Origin: Temnothorax longispinosus
Taxonomy: Eukaryota > Arthropoda > Insecta > Hymenoptera > Formicidae
Direction of reading: 5' to 3'
DNA length: 64,000 nt
Assembly: GCF_030848805.1 (NCBI RefSeq)
Contig: NC_092359.1
Location: 9,626,623-9,690,622 of the forward strand
Made by a program: the position numbers and the translations under genes. This document shows, in pieces, positions 15,301 to 26,700 of the stretch. Each line of letters opens with the position of its first letter. The first letter of the stretch is position 1. The notes beneath the pieces were generated by a model. That model searched no databases and was not told the DNA's origin. It worked only from the letters and a program-made list of their open reading frames with translations.

Positions 15301-16982
15301 ATGTTAAAGCGCAGGTTTAAACACAGCTGCGAGATAAACGACACGCCTGCTTGGAGCTTAACACAAAGGTTCGCCAGGCTGGATTACTATGTCGTGAATT
15401 TTTGCCAACTGTTGCGCGCGTTTCCTGTTTCTCACTCGTGCAACGATATTCGGAAAACTGCGGCGTGTATCAAAATTGTCGAGAATCAATCTAAACGGTA
15501 GAATTACATCTAAGAATTAAAATTGCATTAAGCGCGATATGTTAAATAAAAGGTTTGTTTAAAATTGTTTATAAAATCTGAAACAGTTTATCGTGCATTC
15601 CTCTAGTATTTTATTTTATTATTGATGCGAACTTCTTGGTGATCGATTTATCGGCACGCAGTTGGATAATGTAAACACGAGGTACGTGAACGAATGCGAG
15701 GATACGAATAGCGATAGTTCGCTTCGTTATTTACTCGCACATTGTGTTGGTATGTAAAGTCCAAATTTTTTTTGCAGTAACTGTACATTTGACAAGAAAA
15801 TTATCATTACGAAAACGACACAGAGTAGAGCTACAACGCAAAAGATGAAGTTTCCCGTTTTTTTAACACATTGTTGACTGGGCGTTTTATGCAGAAATGC
15901 CTGTGGCCGACTCTATTTTACATTTTAGAAACTTTAACGGGAATAAAATTTCGTTTATAATGTATAAGAGGGCAGAAAAAAACAAGTGAAAAATAAATTA
16001 CAAATTTTCTAATATAGGCCTTATCAATTTTAATCCTCTAATAACTTTAATTTATCGATTTAACATGAGTGAACTCGTTAATGACGTTCGGGCAACAAAA
16101 AATACATTGATACATTAACACATTTTCAGTCAATAATGTGTTAACAACTGTGAAACAAAGTACAAACTACCGTAAAAAGTAAACTGCTATACATAATGCT
16201 ATACATAAAAAATAGAAGAGATTTAATATATCTCAGTCAAAATATCTTTGTGCTTGATTTTATTTCGATAAAATAATGATTACTTGATTTCCAAAATCAG
16301 CAAGATATAAAAACGATTGTTATTCTGCCATTTAAAATCGTAGAACGATGGAGTATAAATCACTGTAATTTGAAATATCGCTACATTTAGGTGACACTAA
16401 TTTAGCACAATTTTTTTACTTTAGCGACAGTCAACGCAAATGGGGCTCCTCGACATATCTCGCATTCCCACAGCTTCAACCCTGTCATCCCTGAATCACC
16501 TCCGAAATCTCCCCCATATTCTATCTCGAAATAGGTCAGTGAGAACAAACATACATATCAGTGAGGGTTACGATAATTATAATCGACTTAGCGGTCATTA
16601 CTTCAACGATATGCACTGGAGGACACATATAGCTGTCACTTCAATTTTATAATGCTAATTAACTTGGGTGATCGAGGGATGATCTAGCGTCGCAATTTAT
16701 CCCAATTTGATCCAGCCACCCCGGCCAGACGATACCATTCACAGACGCGCATTTACCAGTTTACGAGCGGAGCCTGCGCGGAAATGCATCCCTCAGTAGG
16801 TCGAGTCCACGCGTCAAAGTGAGGGCAAGGGGGACAGGTGGAGGCAAGCGGGGAGGGTAGTTGTTGACTAGGTCAGGGTGGCAGAGATGCCAGCGACCGT
16901 TGCGTACGTTGACGCCGAGTTTTCTCACCTTTCTCTGCGCCTCCGCGGCGAATCCCGACTTGGCAGCTCGGTTACAGGCCAT
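168..16982 (-). CDS. Chd64: Chd64, calponin/transgelin-like actin-binding protein (4 exons, complete)
   Basis: The spliced product is 188 residues from exons 16929-16982, 1278-1414, 966-1170 and 168-338. Residues 1-18 are the N-terminal lead, about 25-130 form a single calponin-homology (CH) domain, and about 164-188 hold one calponin repeat (YGSNKGANQSGINFG). The chain ends NTRHM. The length and motifs such as VDLWERQNLNSVVICLQSLG and KPSIGPKEADKNVRNF match Drosophila Chd64, also 188 residues as I recall it. The family binds actin and is rich in muscle. Drosophila Chd64 has also been reported in juvenile-hormone and ecdysone response complexes with FKBP39. All junctions are GT-AG and keep frame. 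The 15.5-kb first intron separates the start exon from the body. The paralogue Mp20 is the alternative name, but the N-terminus and exon 4 fit Chd64 better. Confidence 0.95.
339..965 (-). other. Chd64: Chd64 intron 3
   Basis: Intron of 627 bp between the CH-domain and calponin-repeat exons, with GT-AG borders on the minus strand. It is AT-rich and I see no further feature in it. The shorter intron 2 is 1171-1277. Confidence 0.85.
966..1170 (-). CDS. Chd64: Chd64 exon 3 (rest of CH domain)
   Basis: The acceptor TTTTTCCGCTAG is followed by LVNDIKEGSVKKIN. The exon carries FKCMENINAFLEAAKSLGVP and the hallmark VDLWERQNLNSVVICLQSLG. It ends GRK at the donor AAG|GTACGA, phase 0. The exon is 205 nt. 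Confidence 0.95.
1278..1414 (-). CDS. Chd64: Chd64 exon 2 (first part of CH domain)
   Basis: The acceptor TTCGTGTTACAG opens at INSKYSEELAQECLEWIKTI. The donor is TTTGCAG|GTATTT, after LKDGILLC. The junction to exon 3 restores LLCRLVNDIKEG, as in other CH-domain proteins. The exon is 137 nt and ends with a split codon. Confidence 0.94.
1942..2082. mobile_element. MITE-like inverted repeat, ~58-bp arms
   Basis: The left arm begins ATGTCCATTTCTACCAATG and the right arm ends with its near-perfect complement, CATTGGTAGAAATGGACAT. The arms run roughly 1942-2000 and 2025-2082, leaving a short AT-rich loop. There is no coding capacity. The size and structure fit a foldback or MITE-type DNA transposon remnant. 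No clear target-site duplication is seen, so the superfamily is unassigned. Confidence 0.7.
3022..3234 (-). CDS. Small basic ORF, unclassified
   Basis: Open frame of 70 codons with a reasonable start context (AAAAATATGA). The product is very rich in Lys and Arg and carries the phrase RVRDKNGRFSTKRK. Short RxRDxxGRF starts occur in several insect transposon-associated ORFs, so this could be a decayed element. I cannot assign a function, and it may be chance. Confidence 0.25.
   Translation of the reverse strand: MTTPATRVRDKNGRFSTKRKIKWKENLSIACKRRKGRKVQNEDLSDCIPEGQNTRKVRCGPRCCQILMAD
3366..3509. mobile_element. MITE-like inverted repeat with an inner hairpin
   Basis: The outer arms are 3366-3392 and 3483-3509 (TATAGAAATTTAATACTGTAAG and its complement, with one mismatch near the end). 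Inside lies a perfect 21-bp palindromic stem, 3419-3439 with 3450-3470, whose sequence is itself a repeat of AAAAGCA-like units. It is non-coding and probably a small non-autonomous DNA transposon. Confidence 0.65.
4576..5205. repeat. Diverged tandem duplication, period ~340 bp
   Basis: Unit A (4576 to ~4875) and unit B (4916 to ~5205) start with the same phrase, AACTTGCTxxTTCGAAACTTCC. They share a series of further matches, including AATGCTTTATxTCGTTTA and AAATATAAATAT, in the same order. The minus strand of unit A has open stretches that are broken in unit B, so the unit may derive from a gene fragment. The coding status is not established. Confidence 0.6.
8598..8620. repeat. Poly(A) tract
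   Basis: A run of about 23 A follows the repeated phrase ATCTCAGTAT. It could be the tail of an old retroposed insertion, but no recognisable body precedes it and no flanking duplication is seen. It may be a simple mononucleotide repeat. Confidence 0.6.
15868..16140. mobile_element. piggyBac-like non-autonomous element with TTAA duplications
   Basis: A 273-bp segment is bordered by TTAA on both sides (15864-15867 and 16141-16144), the hallmark target duplication of piggyBac transposons. Its ends are inverted repeats, CACATTGTTGACTG on the left and the complement of CACATTATTGACTG on the right. There is no transposase ORF, so it is a MITE that would depend on a transposase supplied elsewhere. 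Confidence 0.75.
16929..16982 (-). CDS. Chd64: Chd64 exon 1 (start exon)
   Basis: Eighteen codons, MACNRAAKSGFAAEAQRK, then the donor AAG|GTGAGA. The ATG follows a run of A on the minus strand (AAAAAAAATGG). The peptide matches the conserved Chd64 N-terminus. It ends in phase 0, as does the acceptor of the next exon, which is about 15.5 kb away. Open reading beyond the donor is intron read-through. Confidence 0.93.
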
Positions 16983-17345
16983 TTTTTTTTCGTCGCCTTC
17001 AAGGGGCGCTCGCAGGACGGTGAAAATCCGAGAGGGGGTTAATCAGCCGTAACACGAGGGTACCCACGTTCACACTCCGGCGGACGCGACTCGACTGTGG
17101 CGGGAGACCGGCGACGAGACGACGGCGACGCCGGACTCGGACGCGACGGCAACACACGTTCCGCCGGAGTTCCTGCGACGCGCCCGACGATTGGCCGCGG
17201 ACGAGTATTGAGCTTTCGTCCGCAACACACGTGACCTCCGTTCTCCAAACCCGCCGACGGAGATGACGTCAGACGACGAGCGGATTCCTGGAGGCGAAGA
17301 AGACCGCGGGCCCCCGTGTTTCGCGACGTTTTTCTTCAATTCGCG
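16983..17345 (-). promoter_or_regulatory. Chd64: CpG-rich 5' region and probable promoter of Chd64
   Basis: Directly upstream of the Chd64 ATG (minus strand) base composition changes from AT-rich to strongly GC- and CpG-rich, up to about 17345, where AT-rich sequence returns. The CpG-rich stretch also continues into the intron to about 16680. Unmethylated, CpG-rich starts are common for broadly expressed hymenopteran genes. No convincing TATA box was found and the transcription start is not resolved. Long overlapping ORFs in this stretch on both strands are explained by the low stop-codon frequency of GC-rich DNA. Confidence 0.5.
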
Positions 17346-17628
17346 CGAATCTTTAAATCAAAATAAAATATAGCAGAGTATGCCTTGCATGTGTCAAAAT
17401 TGCTACATTTTGAATATCACTTAATATCCGGTATAGTGTTTTGTATTTATATATCTTTCTTAACCCGGGAATGAATGTCTGATTTTTTTTGCATAAAACG
17501 GTTTTGCACAATATTGGGGTGATTTTTACACTCCAATTTAAAAAAGTCATTGTTATCAATTACATATTGCCTATTTTTGATTGTTCTATAACACATTAGT
17601 ATTTGACGGGAATATGTGTGGATCAAAA

Positions 17629-17821
17629 AAGTGTTTGGTCACCCAGTTTTATTAATACAATAACTTTATTCGAAAGACTAATACACAATTACGAATTGTC
17701 TCCATAAGTAATTTATTACATATACTGTGTGTAATAAATTATTTATGGACACAATCCGTACTTGTGTATTATTCCTTTGAATAAAATTATTATAAGAAAA
17801 GGGCTGGGTATGGAAATACTT
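17629..17821. mobile_element. Long-TIR MITE nested in the piggyBac-like element
   Basis: Inverted arms of about 90 bp, 17629-17719 and 17731-17821. The matches include ACCCAG near the ends, ACTAATACACAATTACG-like sequence and AAGTAATTTATTAC beside a short central loop. It has almost no unique interior and no ORF. The terminal phrase AAGTGTTTGGTCACCCAG resembles Tc1/mariner-type ends, but this assignment is tentative. Confidence 0.6.
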
Positions 17822-17881
17822 GTTTAATCCATTATATAGATTTGCTCAACGTTTTCTGAAAATAGTAAAGAGAAACCAAAG

Positions 17882-17883
<2 letters not shown>

Positions 17884-17912
<29 letters not shown>
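17884..17912. repeat. (AT)n microsatellite
   Basis: An uninterrupted alternating A/T run of about 28 bp inside the piggyBac-like element. Confidence 0.9.
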
Positions 17913-17918
<6 letters not shown>

Positions 17919-20900
17919 AGAAGCACATTAAAATTACTGCGACGTGAGCTTAATTTTTTAGATAGAGTGTAAAAAATCACCCTAAGCGCTCGTTGTCGGG
18001 TTAATATTTTAAACTCTTCGTCAAAAAATATGTCCTAAATGGCATTGGTAAATACTTTATCAGTAAATAAATGTTTTAAATAATACAGAAGAAACTTTGT
18101 ACTCCCGATGCAGCTTAGAAATTTCGTTACATTAATACATCTAACCGAAAATTCAGATCATCTTTGGTATTTCTTTTACTAGGTTGAAGATGACGTCAGG
18201 GTCGGAATTCCTGGAACTGACCTGATACCGTCTGGGAATTCAAAACCTAATATAGTTTCGTGATTGATTTTTGACCCGCATTTAATTTCATAACTATCGC
18301 AATCCATTTAGGTATATATTAAATAAGTGAAATATTTGTTCGGTAAAAATTATAAAATTAAAAGGATTAAAATATTTATTTGAATAATACAACGGTGTAA
18401 TATAAAGGTGTAATTTTTCTGCATAAAAATAGATCCAACAGTTTTTACTTCTATCTTTTTTTTTTCAATGAATATCGAAGTGACATTTGATATTTATTAA
18501 TTTCAAAATATTATTTTTAAATTGAACTTTATTCGGTTTTATTTTAAGAGATAAAGATAAGAAATGCGTCTGTGAAATGCGGTTTTTACATAAATTTCGG
18601 CGGCCTCGATTTTGCTGAACTCTCGCGCGCGTCTCCTTCAGCCTCGGCTTCGGCTATACAGCTGCGATCGCCGAAGAACGAACGACCTTCTCTGAGGCCT
18701 CGTGCAGGCTTCCTACACAGAGCAAAAAAATGCCCGCTGGGTCATGGAACCTTCGATGGATATAGGCTATATAGGTTTCTCCGTATGCCTTCACCCGGTC
18801 CTCATTGTTGCTGCTCCGCGACGGGAACTCGTTCTGTAAATGAAACTGGTATCACGCCGGCAATTCATGTAGAGACTGAGTTTATCTTATATGATGATAA
18901 AAAAATAACCATTATATAAATTCAGTTAACTATATGTCAAGTGCGTTATAACGGGGAAAAATAAATCACACGTATCAGGAACATTTTCTGTGCCATAACC
19001 CGCAATTTATAATCGACAAGATTGACGTTAACATATTATAAATATGATTTATATCAATAACAACGATATTGTGGTACTTTAAATTTAAAAAATTAATTTG
19101 TAGATTGTATTTTTTGGATAAATTATAACATTTGTCGTTTGGTTCTTTGCAAAAATTTAGGGACGTAGGAATTCGACGGGTTGTATTTGCCATTTTCGTT
19201 TTTTTCCTAAAGGTTGTTGTACGTTACACTTGCTAACTCCTGCACATTTTACGACCGCGCTCTGGTCTATTTGCATTTTCTACTGGCTTCTATAAGGACG
19301 TTCGGTGCTCCGTGAGAAAAGCAGCGCCATACTGAAAGGAATGCTAGGAATTTACTTAATAACAACTTCCTCTTGTGTATGTACATACGTGGGCAAACCA
19401 ACCAGAGAAATCTGGGCTCGCTTTCCGATATCACATATCCTTGCGTTCGCGTCTTTACTCATGTTTCGCTCAAAACGTGCCGTTTAATTGTGGTCTGCGC
19501 GCGATACAGATGAAATATTAGAAGATACCAAGTCTTAACTTTATACGGATTTAAAAAAATGTTTCTTGTTAATAGGTATTGCACAATCTCGTGTTTGAAA
19601 TATTTTTAATGTAGTTGTAAAATATTATATTTTACATTTTTCGTAGGCTTAAAATATTATTTTCACCACTTTCGAATATATCGTACCATTAGAGTGTTCA
19701 CTCACAAGAATTATGAACAAATATATATAATTAAACATCCTTTTTAATATAAAGACAAGAGCATACAATGTTATCGTCTACGTTTACTTATTGTTAGATC
19801 ATTGATTATATGAATGTAACTATTATGCTCGGTCGTTTGGCTCAATATATTGAATAAACGTATACCGTATTTGAAATCGATTACGATCGGCCTTCGGACA
19901 GTATATGCACTAAATTTCTGTTTACGCGCATTGATACATATGTCACGTATTGATGACTCAATCGCTTGCATTGGAACTTCAACGGATGTCTCGCGATACA
20001 GCTTCGACAGAACATTCTCTGTTTTTAATATGCCAACGATGAAATATATCTCTTGCAACTTGTTCGCGAATGCTTGTAAAAAAATGTATTATAATATATT
20101 TTCTTTCTATAAAAAAAATTGTAATGTTGGAATAATTAAAGATTTGTATTGTAATGAAAAAATAGATAAAAAAATTCATAATCGTAATTTTGCGATTAAC
20201 ATGAAATATTCGCAAAGAACGTCGGGACAGTATTGTACCTTAAAAAAATTGTGTAAACAGACGCGTAGATCTTCACAAGATGCAGATTAATTTAATTTTC
20301 ATGTTAAGACTGTGTTAAAACTGTGTGTGTAAAACGTTGAAATGTGCAAACGATGCGATGCACCAGTCACGGTCATATACATTAACAGTAAGCAAGTAGC
20401 AAGAATATTAGGATTCTGAGTATTTCTTGCAATGGTACGAGCAGCATTTAAGAGCATACCGCAGGTGTACTCACGCGATTCGCGATAGTCACACGCAAAG
20501 AAAGGGCAAAGCCTGGTTTGTCCTATTTAAAGAATTTTGTGGTCGAATAAAATATGGTGTGAACAAAATAATACCGAACGCGTTCAATGTGTGAAATGAT
20601 AAAACTAGAAATTCATTAAAATACTATCTGATTGCCATTATTGCAATTATTGAAAAAAATTAGCCAATAATTCATATATGTCGTACGAATTATATATATA
20701 TTTGCATTTCAGATGCCTCTAAGCAAGAATTGAAAATTTTTAGAATTTCTTGATGATCTTTACGTTAAATTGCTGACAGCATTAACGAAATTTAAGCTAT
20801 CGGAAATACGCAATTTAAGAATACTATTTACATTGCTTTTTTCTAAAAGATTACATAATATTTCAAATTTGTTAAAATGTTATAAAAAAATAAGAACATA

Positions 20901-21439
20901 GGATTTAAAAATTTAAATGGTCTGTTTTCATAATTATGTTCTATATTTTCTTATTCAATCTATAACAGTTTCTCACACTGACGCGAGCATTTACTTAGTA
21001 CTTCCTTTTATTAAAAAAAGAAAATAATATTTTAATGATGCATTCTACACAGGAATATGAGCCTATAATTATATATGGAAGTAGGTATTAGATGATTATT
21101 GATGTAAGAACTGCGAAGATAATAGTATTAGAGTGAAAAAATCAGTAACAAAACATTTAATGATGCTGGCAGCAACTTTAATCATGATCTCTGATGCACA
21201 ATAACTTCGTTATACATTTTGCCTTACATCTTACAAATTATGTTGTTACATAATTTATTAATCGCCATTCAATATATGATCGAAAAGCGCACATCGACAT
21301 GAACAGGAACTGCAGAAGCAAGTAAATAGCAAAAATACCGAAGGTCTGAAGCGGAGTCTAGCTGTTGGAAAAATCTCAAGCAAATCAACTTTTAAGTAAG
21401 TATAGAAAAAATAGTTGTCGGAAACGGATAAAAACCGTG

Positions 21440-21525
21440 ACGAATAAAAACCGACAATTTTCGGATTTGAACTCGGAACCTCTCGGCTCACTAGACCTGC
21501 GAACATCTCTCTGCGCCACGATCGC
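21440..21525 (-). repeat. tRNA-like fragment, possible SINE head
   Basis: On the minus strand a good RNA polymerase III A box (TGGCGCAGAGAG, 21507-21518) is followed about 32 nt later by a B box (GAGTTCAAATCC, 21463-21474), spaced as in tRNA genes. The T stem and acceptor stem do not pair, so it is not a functional tRNA. It fits the tRNA-related head of a SINE or a decayed tRNA copy. Confidence 0.5.
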
Positions 21526-23688
21526 CACCTATTCTGGATACAAAATACATGTAAGAATAAAATACATAAGAATTAATTAATATAAAAAAAAGAATATATA
21601 TGAATTTTCTAGGAACTCAATCTAAGAGACGACTATGAATGCCCCTATCTCTTGGCATTATCTTACTGCAGCTGTAAATTCTTATAACGTGTAAAAATAA
21701 AATTCAAAGTATATGTTTAGAGAAAAAATATACAAGAAGATTATATTCATGTTATTTTTATTTAAGCATTTTGTCCCATATCATTTCAGTCATATTACAA
21801 TATATTACAAGTAACGTAGTTACCTGTTTGATGTTGTACGCAGTATATAACTTTATTTTTATATGCCTAATCCTCTAAATTTTAAGGGAATCCTAAAGCC
21901 GTCTGTAATACCGACATTTTTACTAAACGCATATCTTTTTATTGATTTTATGGATTTATAAATCCTTTAAAAAAAGTTAAATTAGCACATATATGTGCTA
22001 ATGATTTCCACGACGGTCGATTTTATACCGAGAACGAAAATAATTTCAGAAATGCAGACAATAAGACGTCGACTCGTGACACCATTTTCTTCGTATAAAA
22101 ATTGTACAATTTGTTGTTACAAAATGAGACCGTCATGGAGGGTGAATTACATCAAGAAATACGGTTCTCAGAATTAGGATTAGATCTGTAACAAAAAAGT
22201 TATGCGTGTAGATCTATTATCGTGCAATGTAGGTACTATAACTTTTCAATCCTTGTCTATATTCTCATCTTTACAAGGACAGACATAGGCCGGTAACATA
22301 GAAAATGATCGAAATTATCGACATTTTCGGAGTTCGGCCTTTGGTTTAGGATCCCCTTAATGCGGTATATTTTAATGTATGAAATCGCAAAACCAACAAT
22401 TTTTCAACAAACTACAGACGGAGCTCGGAAACATATTCGATCGTTTTACACTCTGTCAGGTGAAATCAATCTTCTTGTGACCTAACGACGTGAATAACAA
22501 TTCATTACGTTCATTCGCAATGTTTATCGAATTGGTAAAATATGATAGTTTTTTCGTAGATATGTTTTTTTTTTACATTTCGCAAACAGCCACCTCATCA
22601 TCAGAAGTGATACAATAGCATTATTAACATATGGCATCCGTGTGATATGTGTAAAAGAAAAAACAATATGCTGCGCATTTAATTCATTCAAAATAGAAAA
22701 ATCACTCGCTCAAGGAAGCGAATCGCAGACTGATCACTCGATAACGGAACCACGGCGAGAGCTCACATTTCAATAATATCGTGGTGAATGTATTTTCTAG
22801 ACAACTTTGTTACATATCAGAATACAGCCTACAGTTTATCGATTAGGTACTTATCAGTATATTCTTAGATATAATAACATCCGGCAGACTTAAAAATAAT
22901 AGACATTGCCGTTTAAATTCATTTAAAAAATCTAAAAAAATCATGTAACCGGATAAAAAATAAATCTGAAAAGTCGTAATGCGCGTCGCTCTGTTTCATT
23001 ATAAAAGATTTTCTCTGTCTCGTGATTATATCGATGTAAAATTCAAGATCGTCGAATACAAGAAGGTCAGGTATGGATATACTGTCTATTTCCCATTATG
23101 TGTCATCATCTAAAATCGCAACATGTACATTGTGTAAGTTACGTCGAGGAAGAGCCCGTGGCAGTGAACAGAATGGGTATGTAAATATAAGCTACGTTCT
23201 ATATAATAGATTATGTGATTTGATACATTGCTTTTGCATGCATTGTTAATGATATTTCCTTCCGTGTGTGTTTTTTTTATACTCATTATATCTCTTATTC
23301 GTTTTGTATAGTTTAGCTATAGCAAGCATAACAATTGATTTCTCATTACGATTAGTTTTCATGATATGACATGTCAATATGTAGTAAAGTTACTCTCAGG
23401 GGACCGCCAAAAGCCAAACCATAATCGTCTTATCGTTATAATTCAGCTATACAATGACGTATATCAAAACTTATAAAATACCCAAAACCACCGTGAGAGG
23501 CGAGTCCCCTGACCCTGCATTTGCGCGGCAGATATACCGTGTATTCGTCTCTGATATGCGTTTAGAGCCAGACTTGTTATTGGTCGATAATTACGATTAA
23601 ACGTTTACAACGTTTGGATGTCGAATAAATCTAGCATCGATCTAGCCGACTTCTAGCTTCTAACAGGACGAACGTCGTGATACAATTG

Positions 23689-23786
23689 TTATTTGAACGC
23701 CGGCGGCGGCGCCCGTTGCCCGTTCGTCTTCGACGCGTCCTCCGTCATGACTGTCACCAATTCGCCCACAGCTTTTCCTAAGTCCC
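23689..23786 (-). CDS. Dys: Dystrophin last coding exon
   Basis: Acceptor TCTTTATTTCAG. The peptide is [20 protein letters not shown], then a Pro/Ala-rich end and TAA. It is homologous to the human DDLGRAMESLVSVMTDEEGAE terminus. Confidence 0.94.
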
Positions 23787-26700
23787 CTGAAATAAAGAGA
23801 GAACCCTTTAACGTCTGCCTGTTTCTTCGCCGTTGCTACTGAGGTCCAGAATTCTTATGCTGTTAAACTCACGGTTTTACAATTAATTAGACAATCAACG
23901 TGCATACATTCCAATATACACAGAAAGGAAAAGATAAGCATGGGATGAGTCGAAAAGAAGGGTTTAGGCATACAAATGCGCGATCAACGCTAAAGATTCC
24001 CGCATTCAGTTATCGTTAGATTGCCGATGTCATCCGTTGCGTATTAAGTAACTTAGTAATCCGATATATTCATGTATTTAGGCGATTTTTAGTTCCTATG
24101 GAGAAGCACAGTGATCTCACCTTACATCCATTCTGTAGCGTGAAAACAGGAAGGCAACCGTTATTTTTATATCAATTTATTTCATATCAAGCAGAATGTC
24201 ACGTGCATCATGGAGATCGCGGGCATAGTTATAGGTTGATTATACTACAATAATTGACACACGATCAAATTCACATAGACTGAACGAACCTGCCATGTGC
24301 AACAGATTGCCCACATTGTGACTAACGCTGTGAGAATGCGGCGGTGGCGGTGGCCTCTCTAAACTGCTGACTCTGCCCTCGTTTGAGCTTCCTCCACCTA
24401 TGTCCGTATACCCAATAGCAATAAGCTTATCTAATTTCCATAGCGTTTGATTAAATATGTATATACAGATATGTAAACAATAGGGATTCTTCACAATCAA
24501 CGGGGATAATGAAGTAAAAGATTCATTATATTTTAACTTTGTGATATTTTAAATGATTGAATTTTCTAAAGTAGTTGATTTTTTGTGACTTTATTAATTT
24601 ATTATTTTATTTGTTATTAATTTAATATTTCATGTGTTATATTAAAAAAGACAGAGCTCTTCTCCATGTGCAGAAAGCAATTTAAGTGAATGATATTCAT
24701 CATTATCTCAAACGCGTATCTACCTGTAATTGAAATCATCGAATCCCTATTGTATGAATATGCAGTTAGTGTAATATCAATAGAAAGGCATTAGATTCGG
24801 TTGTTGCATGAGTTACAAGTGTATATGGTGGTTATTACAGTCCGATTAATTAACTGCATTAATAGGGATCCCTAAATGAGATACCTAATTTATCGCCCCC
24901 AGATATTATCGTTTATTTCCCAAGGGTTATAATCAAAATTTAGCTCTTTATTAAGTTTAAAGCTGTTTATTAGATTAGATTGATTAGAATATACCTGGAG
25001 AATCATGATAATGGCCATTCATTTTTGCTGGAGAGTCAGTTGCTAATTGTGATGCTGTTACACTTCGGGTTTGTAAAGTTCCGGTCTTCGATGGCGAAGA
25101 AGCGTTTGGCTAAAAAAAGATAATCAGATTGAACCATTTTATATTTTCGTTATTTCTTCGAATTATTAAAAATGAAAGAGCAAATATTTGAGATGCCACA
25201 TTCGGCGTACCTCGTCTAGAAGCTGTCTAAGTCTTTGCAGTTGCGCCTCCAATTGGCGATTGTGGTCCTCGAGTAATTGCATGCGCGCTTCTAATCTTCC
25301 TTTATGCTGCCTCAACAGCTTAGCTTCCGCAATCATGTCGCAATCAGGTTGCCTAGTACTGTGACCGTCCTCTGGCGTTGAACCTGGCGTTTGCTTCGAG
25401 CGTAATCTTTCGTACTCTGCTTGCAATGTCGCGTTCTCCTCTTCCAATTCACGTATCATCGCCTCGAGCTCCTCTCTCTGCTCGGCATCGATCGCTGCCA
25501 TGACTTGGACCGGACTTCTGGGTACGTTAATATTGTCGCCACCGTTCAGACTCTGACAGTAATGCGCTATCAGCTGATGTTCGTCATCGCTGTCCGGCGT
25601 GGAGTTACTTCTTGTACGCGACAGCTCAACCTCGGCGAGTCGAGAGGCGTACATTTCCAAACGAGAGTGCATATCTTGGCTAAGCGAGCTGTGTTGAGGC
25701 GACGGCGCCGGGCTTTCCAGCGCGTCTCCTTCTAGGACAGTTTGCACAGGCAAATAGCCAACTCTGGGATGTTTCTTGAAGTATCGTTTGGACTTGAATT
25801 TATTGCGCAACGCTCGCGTGAAGTCGCGCACGTCTTCACCGGAGGTTGTCTGTAAAGTAACAAACAAGTCGTTCAATGTATCTGTAAAGATCGCTTCCTT
25901 TAATAATTCCTTAAGAAAATAAAGATGAATGTCTTACCGCCGTGCAATATTCTTGCATCGGATGCGTCAGCTTATGATTTTTTGCTTTGCGTCCTGAGAA
26001 GAAACAGTTCTGACACATGTCGAAGTTGAAACATTTCAAGCAACGGTATCTGAAATCCAGATATTTTTTTTGTCATTACATATTTTGAAAATTTCATGTA
26101 TACATATATCGATTTTTTTGATCAATAAAACGTAATCTCACCTGAATCCTATGATAGGATACTCCTTGCATATGTTGCACTTGGCTTGGTGTTTGGCGGT
26201 CTCCGCTGCGGATAATCTATGCAATACCGGCAGCCAGACCATACTCTGTGGCTCCTGCTGCAGCCAGCTCAAAAAGTGCACGGCCTCTATCTCGTTCTTA
26301 TCTTTTCCCGCCTTCTCGAAGCAGCTGCGAACACTGGGCTCGATATTCGAACCTCCGAATGCCGCGACTTCGCCCAATTGTCTCGGCACTTGTATGCAAT
26401 CATGCAACAGAAGTCCTAATTTTCGTTGGTCTACCAGCCTATTGGGATCCGCAATCAAACGGAATAAATCTGTAAATAATATAAAAAATTCCCATTAGAT
26501 ACACACCTTAAATAGATTTAACTTATCAGGGAAAATCTTTTCATGTACTCACATCTATACTTCTCCTCCAAATGTCCTTTGCATAACAAAACCAAACCGA
26601 CTTTGAACGAAAGTACTCGAATTTGACCGGTTCGTTGGCTGAAAATTATAGCGAAGAATAAGTTGTAAGTACTATGATAATGCTACGCATAATGTTTTGA

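Larger units (their letters stand above)
1415..16928 (-). other. Chd64: Chd64 intron 1, ~15.5 kb
   Basis: Long first intron on the minus strand. Apart from the repeats and the small ORF listed separately (1942-2082, 3022-3234, 3366-3509, 4576-5205, 8598-8620, 15868-16140), it is AT-rich sequence with only short ORFs that show no family resemblance. A long first intron is where enhancers often sit, but I see no specific binding-site cluster. Confidence 0.75.
17464..18000. mobile_element. piggyBac-like element interrupted by another insertion
   Basis: TTAA at 17460-17463 and 18001-18004 flanks ends that begin CCCG on both inward strands. A subterminal inverted phrase, GGGTGATTTTTACACTC, occurs in both arms (near 17516 and, inverted, near 17970). 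These are the features of a piggyBac-type element. Removing the nested 17629-17821 insertion would leave about 340 bp, again too small for a transposase. Confidence 0.7.
17346..23688. other. Intergenic region between Chd64 and dystrophin
   Basis: No protein gene is recognised in these 6.3 kb. It holds the nested transposons at 17464-18000, a tRNA-like fragment at ~21460-21520 and many short AT-rich ORFs without family resemblance. The part just below 23689 is expected to be the dystrophin 3' untranslated region. No single polyadenylation signal could be chosen. Confidence 0.6.

Noticed and set aside
16761..17339. ORFs of 60-90 codons around the Chd64 start on both strands
   Set aside because: Apart from the first 18 codons of the 16761-16982 frame, these are read-through of the donor or GC-rich shadow frames.
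18183..18245. Palindromic TGACGTCA and GGTC/GACC half-sites resembling CRE or ecdysone-type elements
   Set aside because: The half-site spacing does not fit the known inverted-repeat-1 element, and a single match of this length is expected by chance.
19771..20290. Opposing ORFs of 95 and 146 codons
   Set aside because: Both strands look equally protein-like, and no domain, start context or partner exon supports either one.
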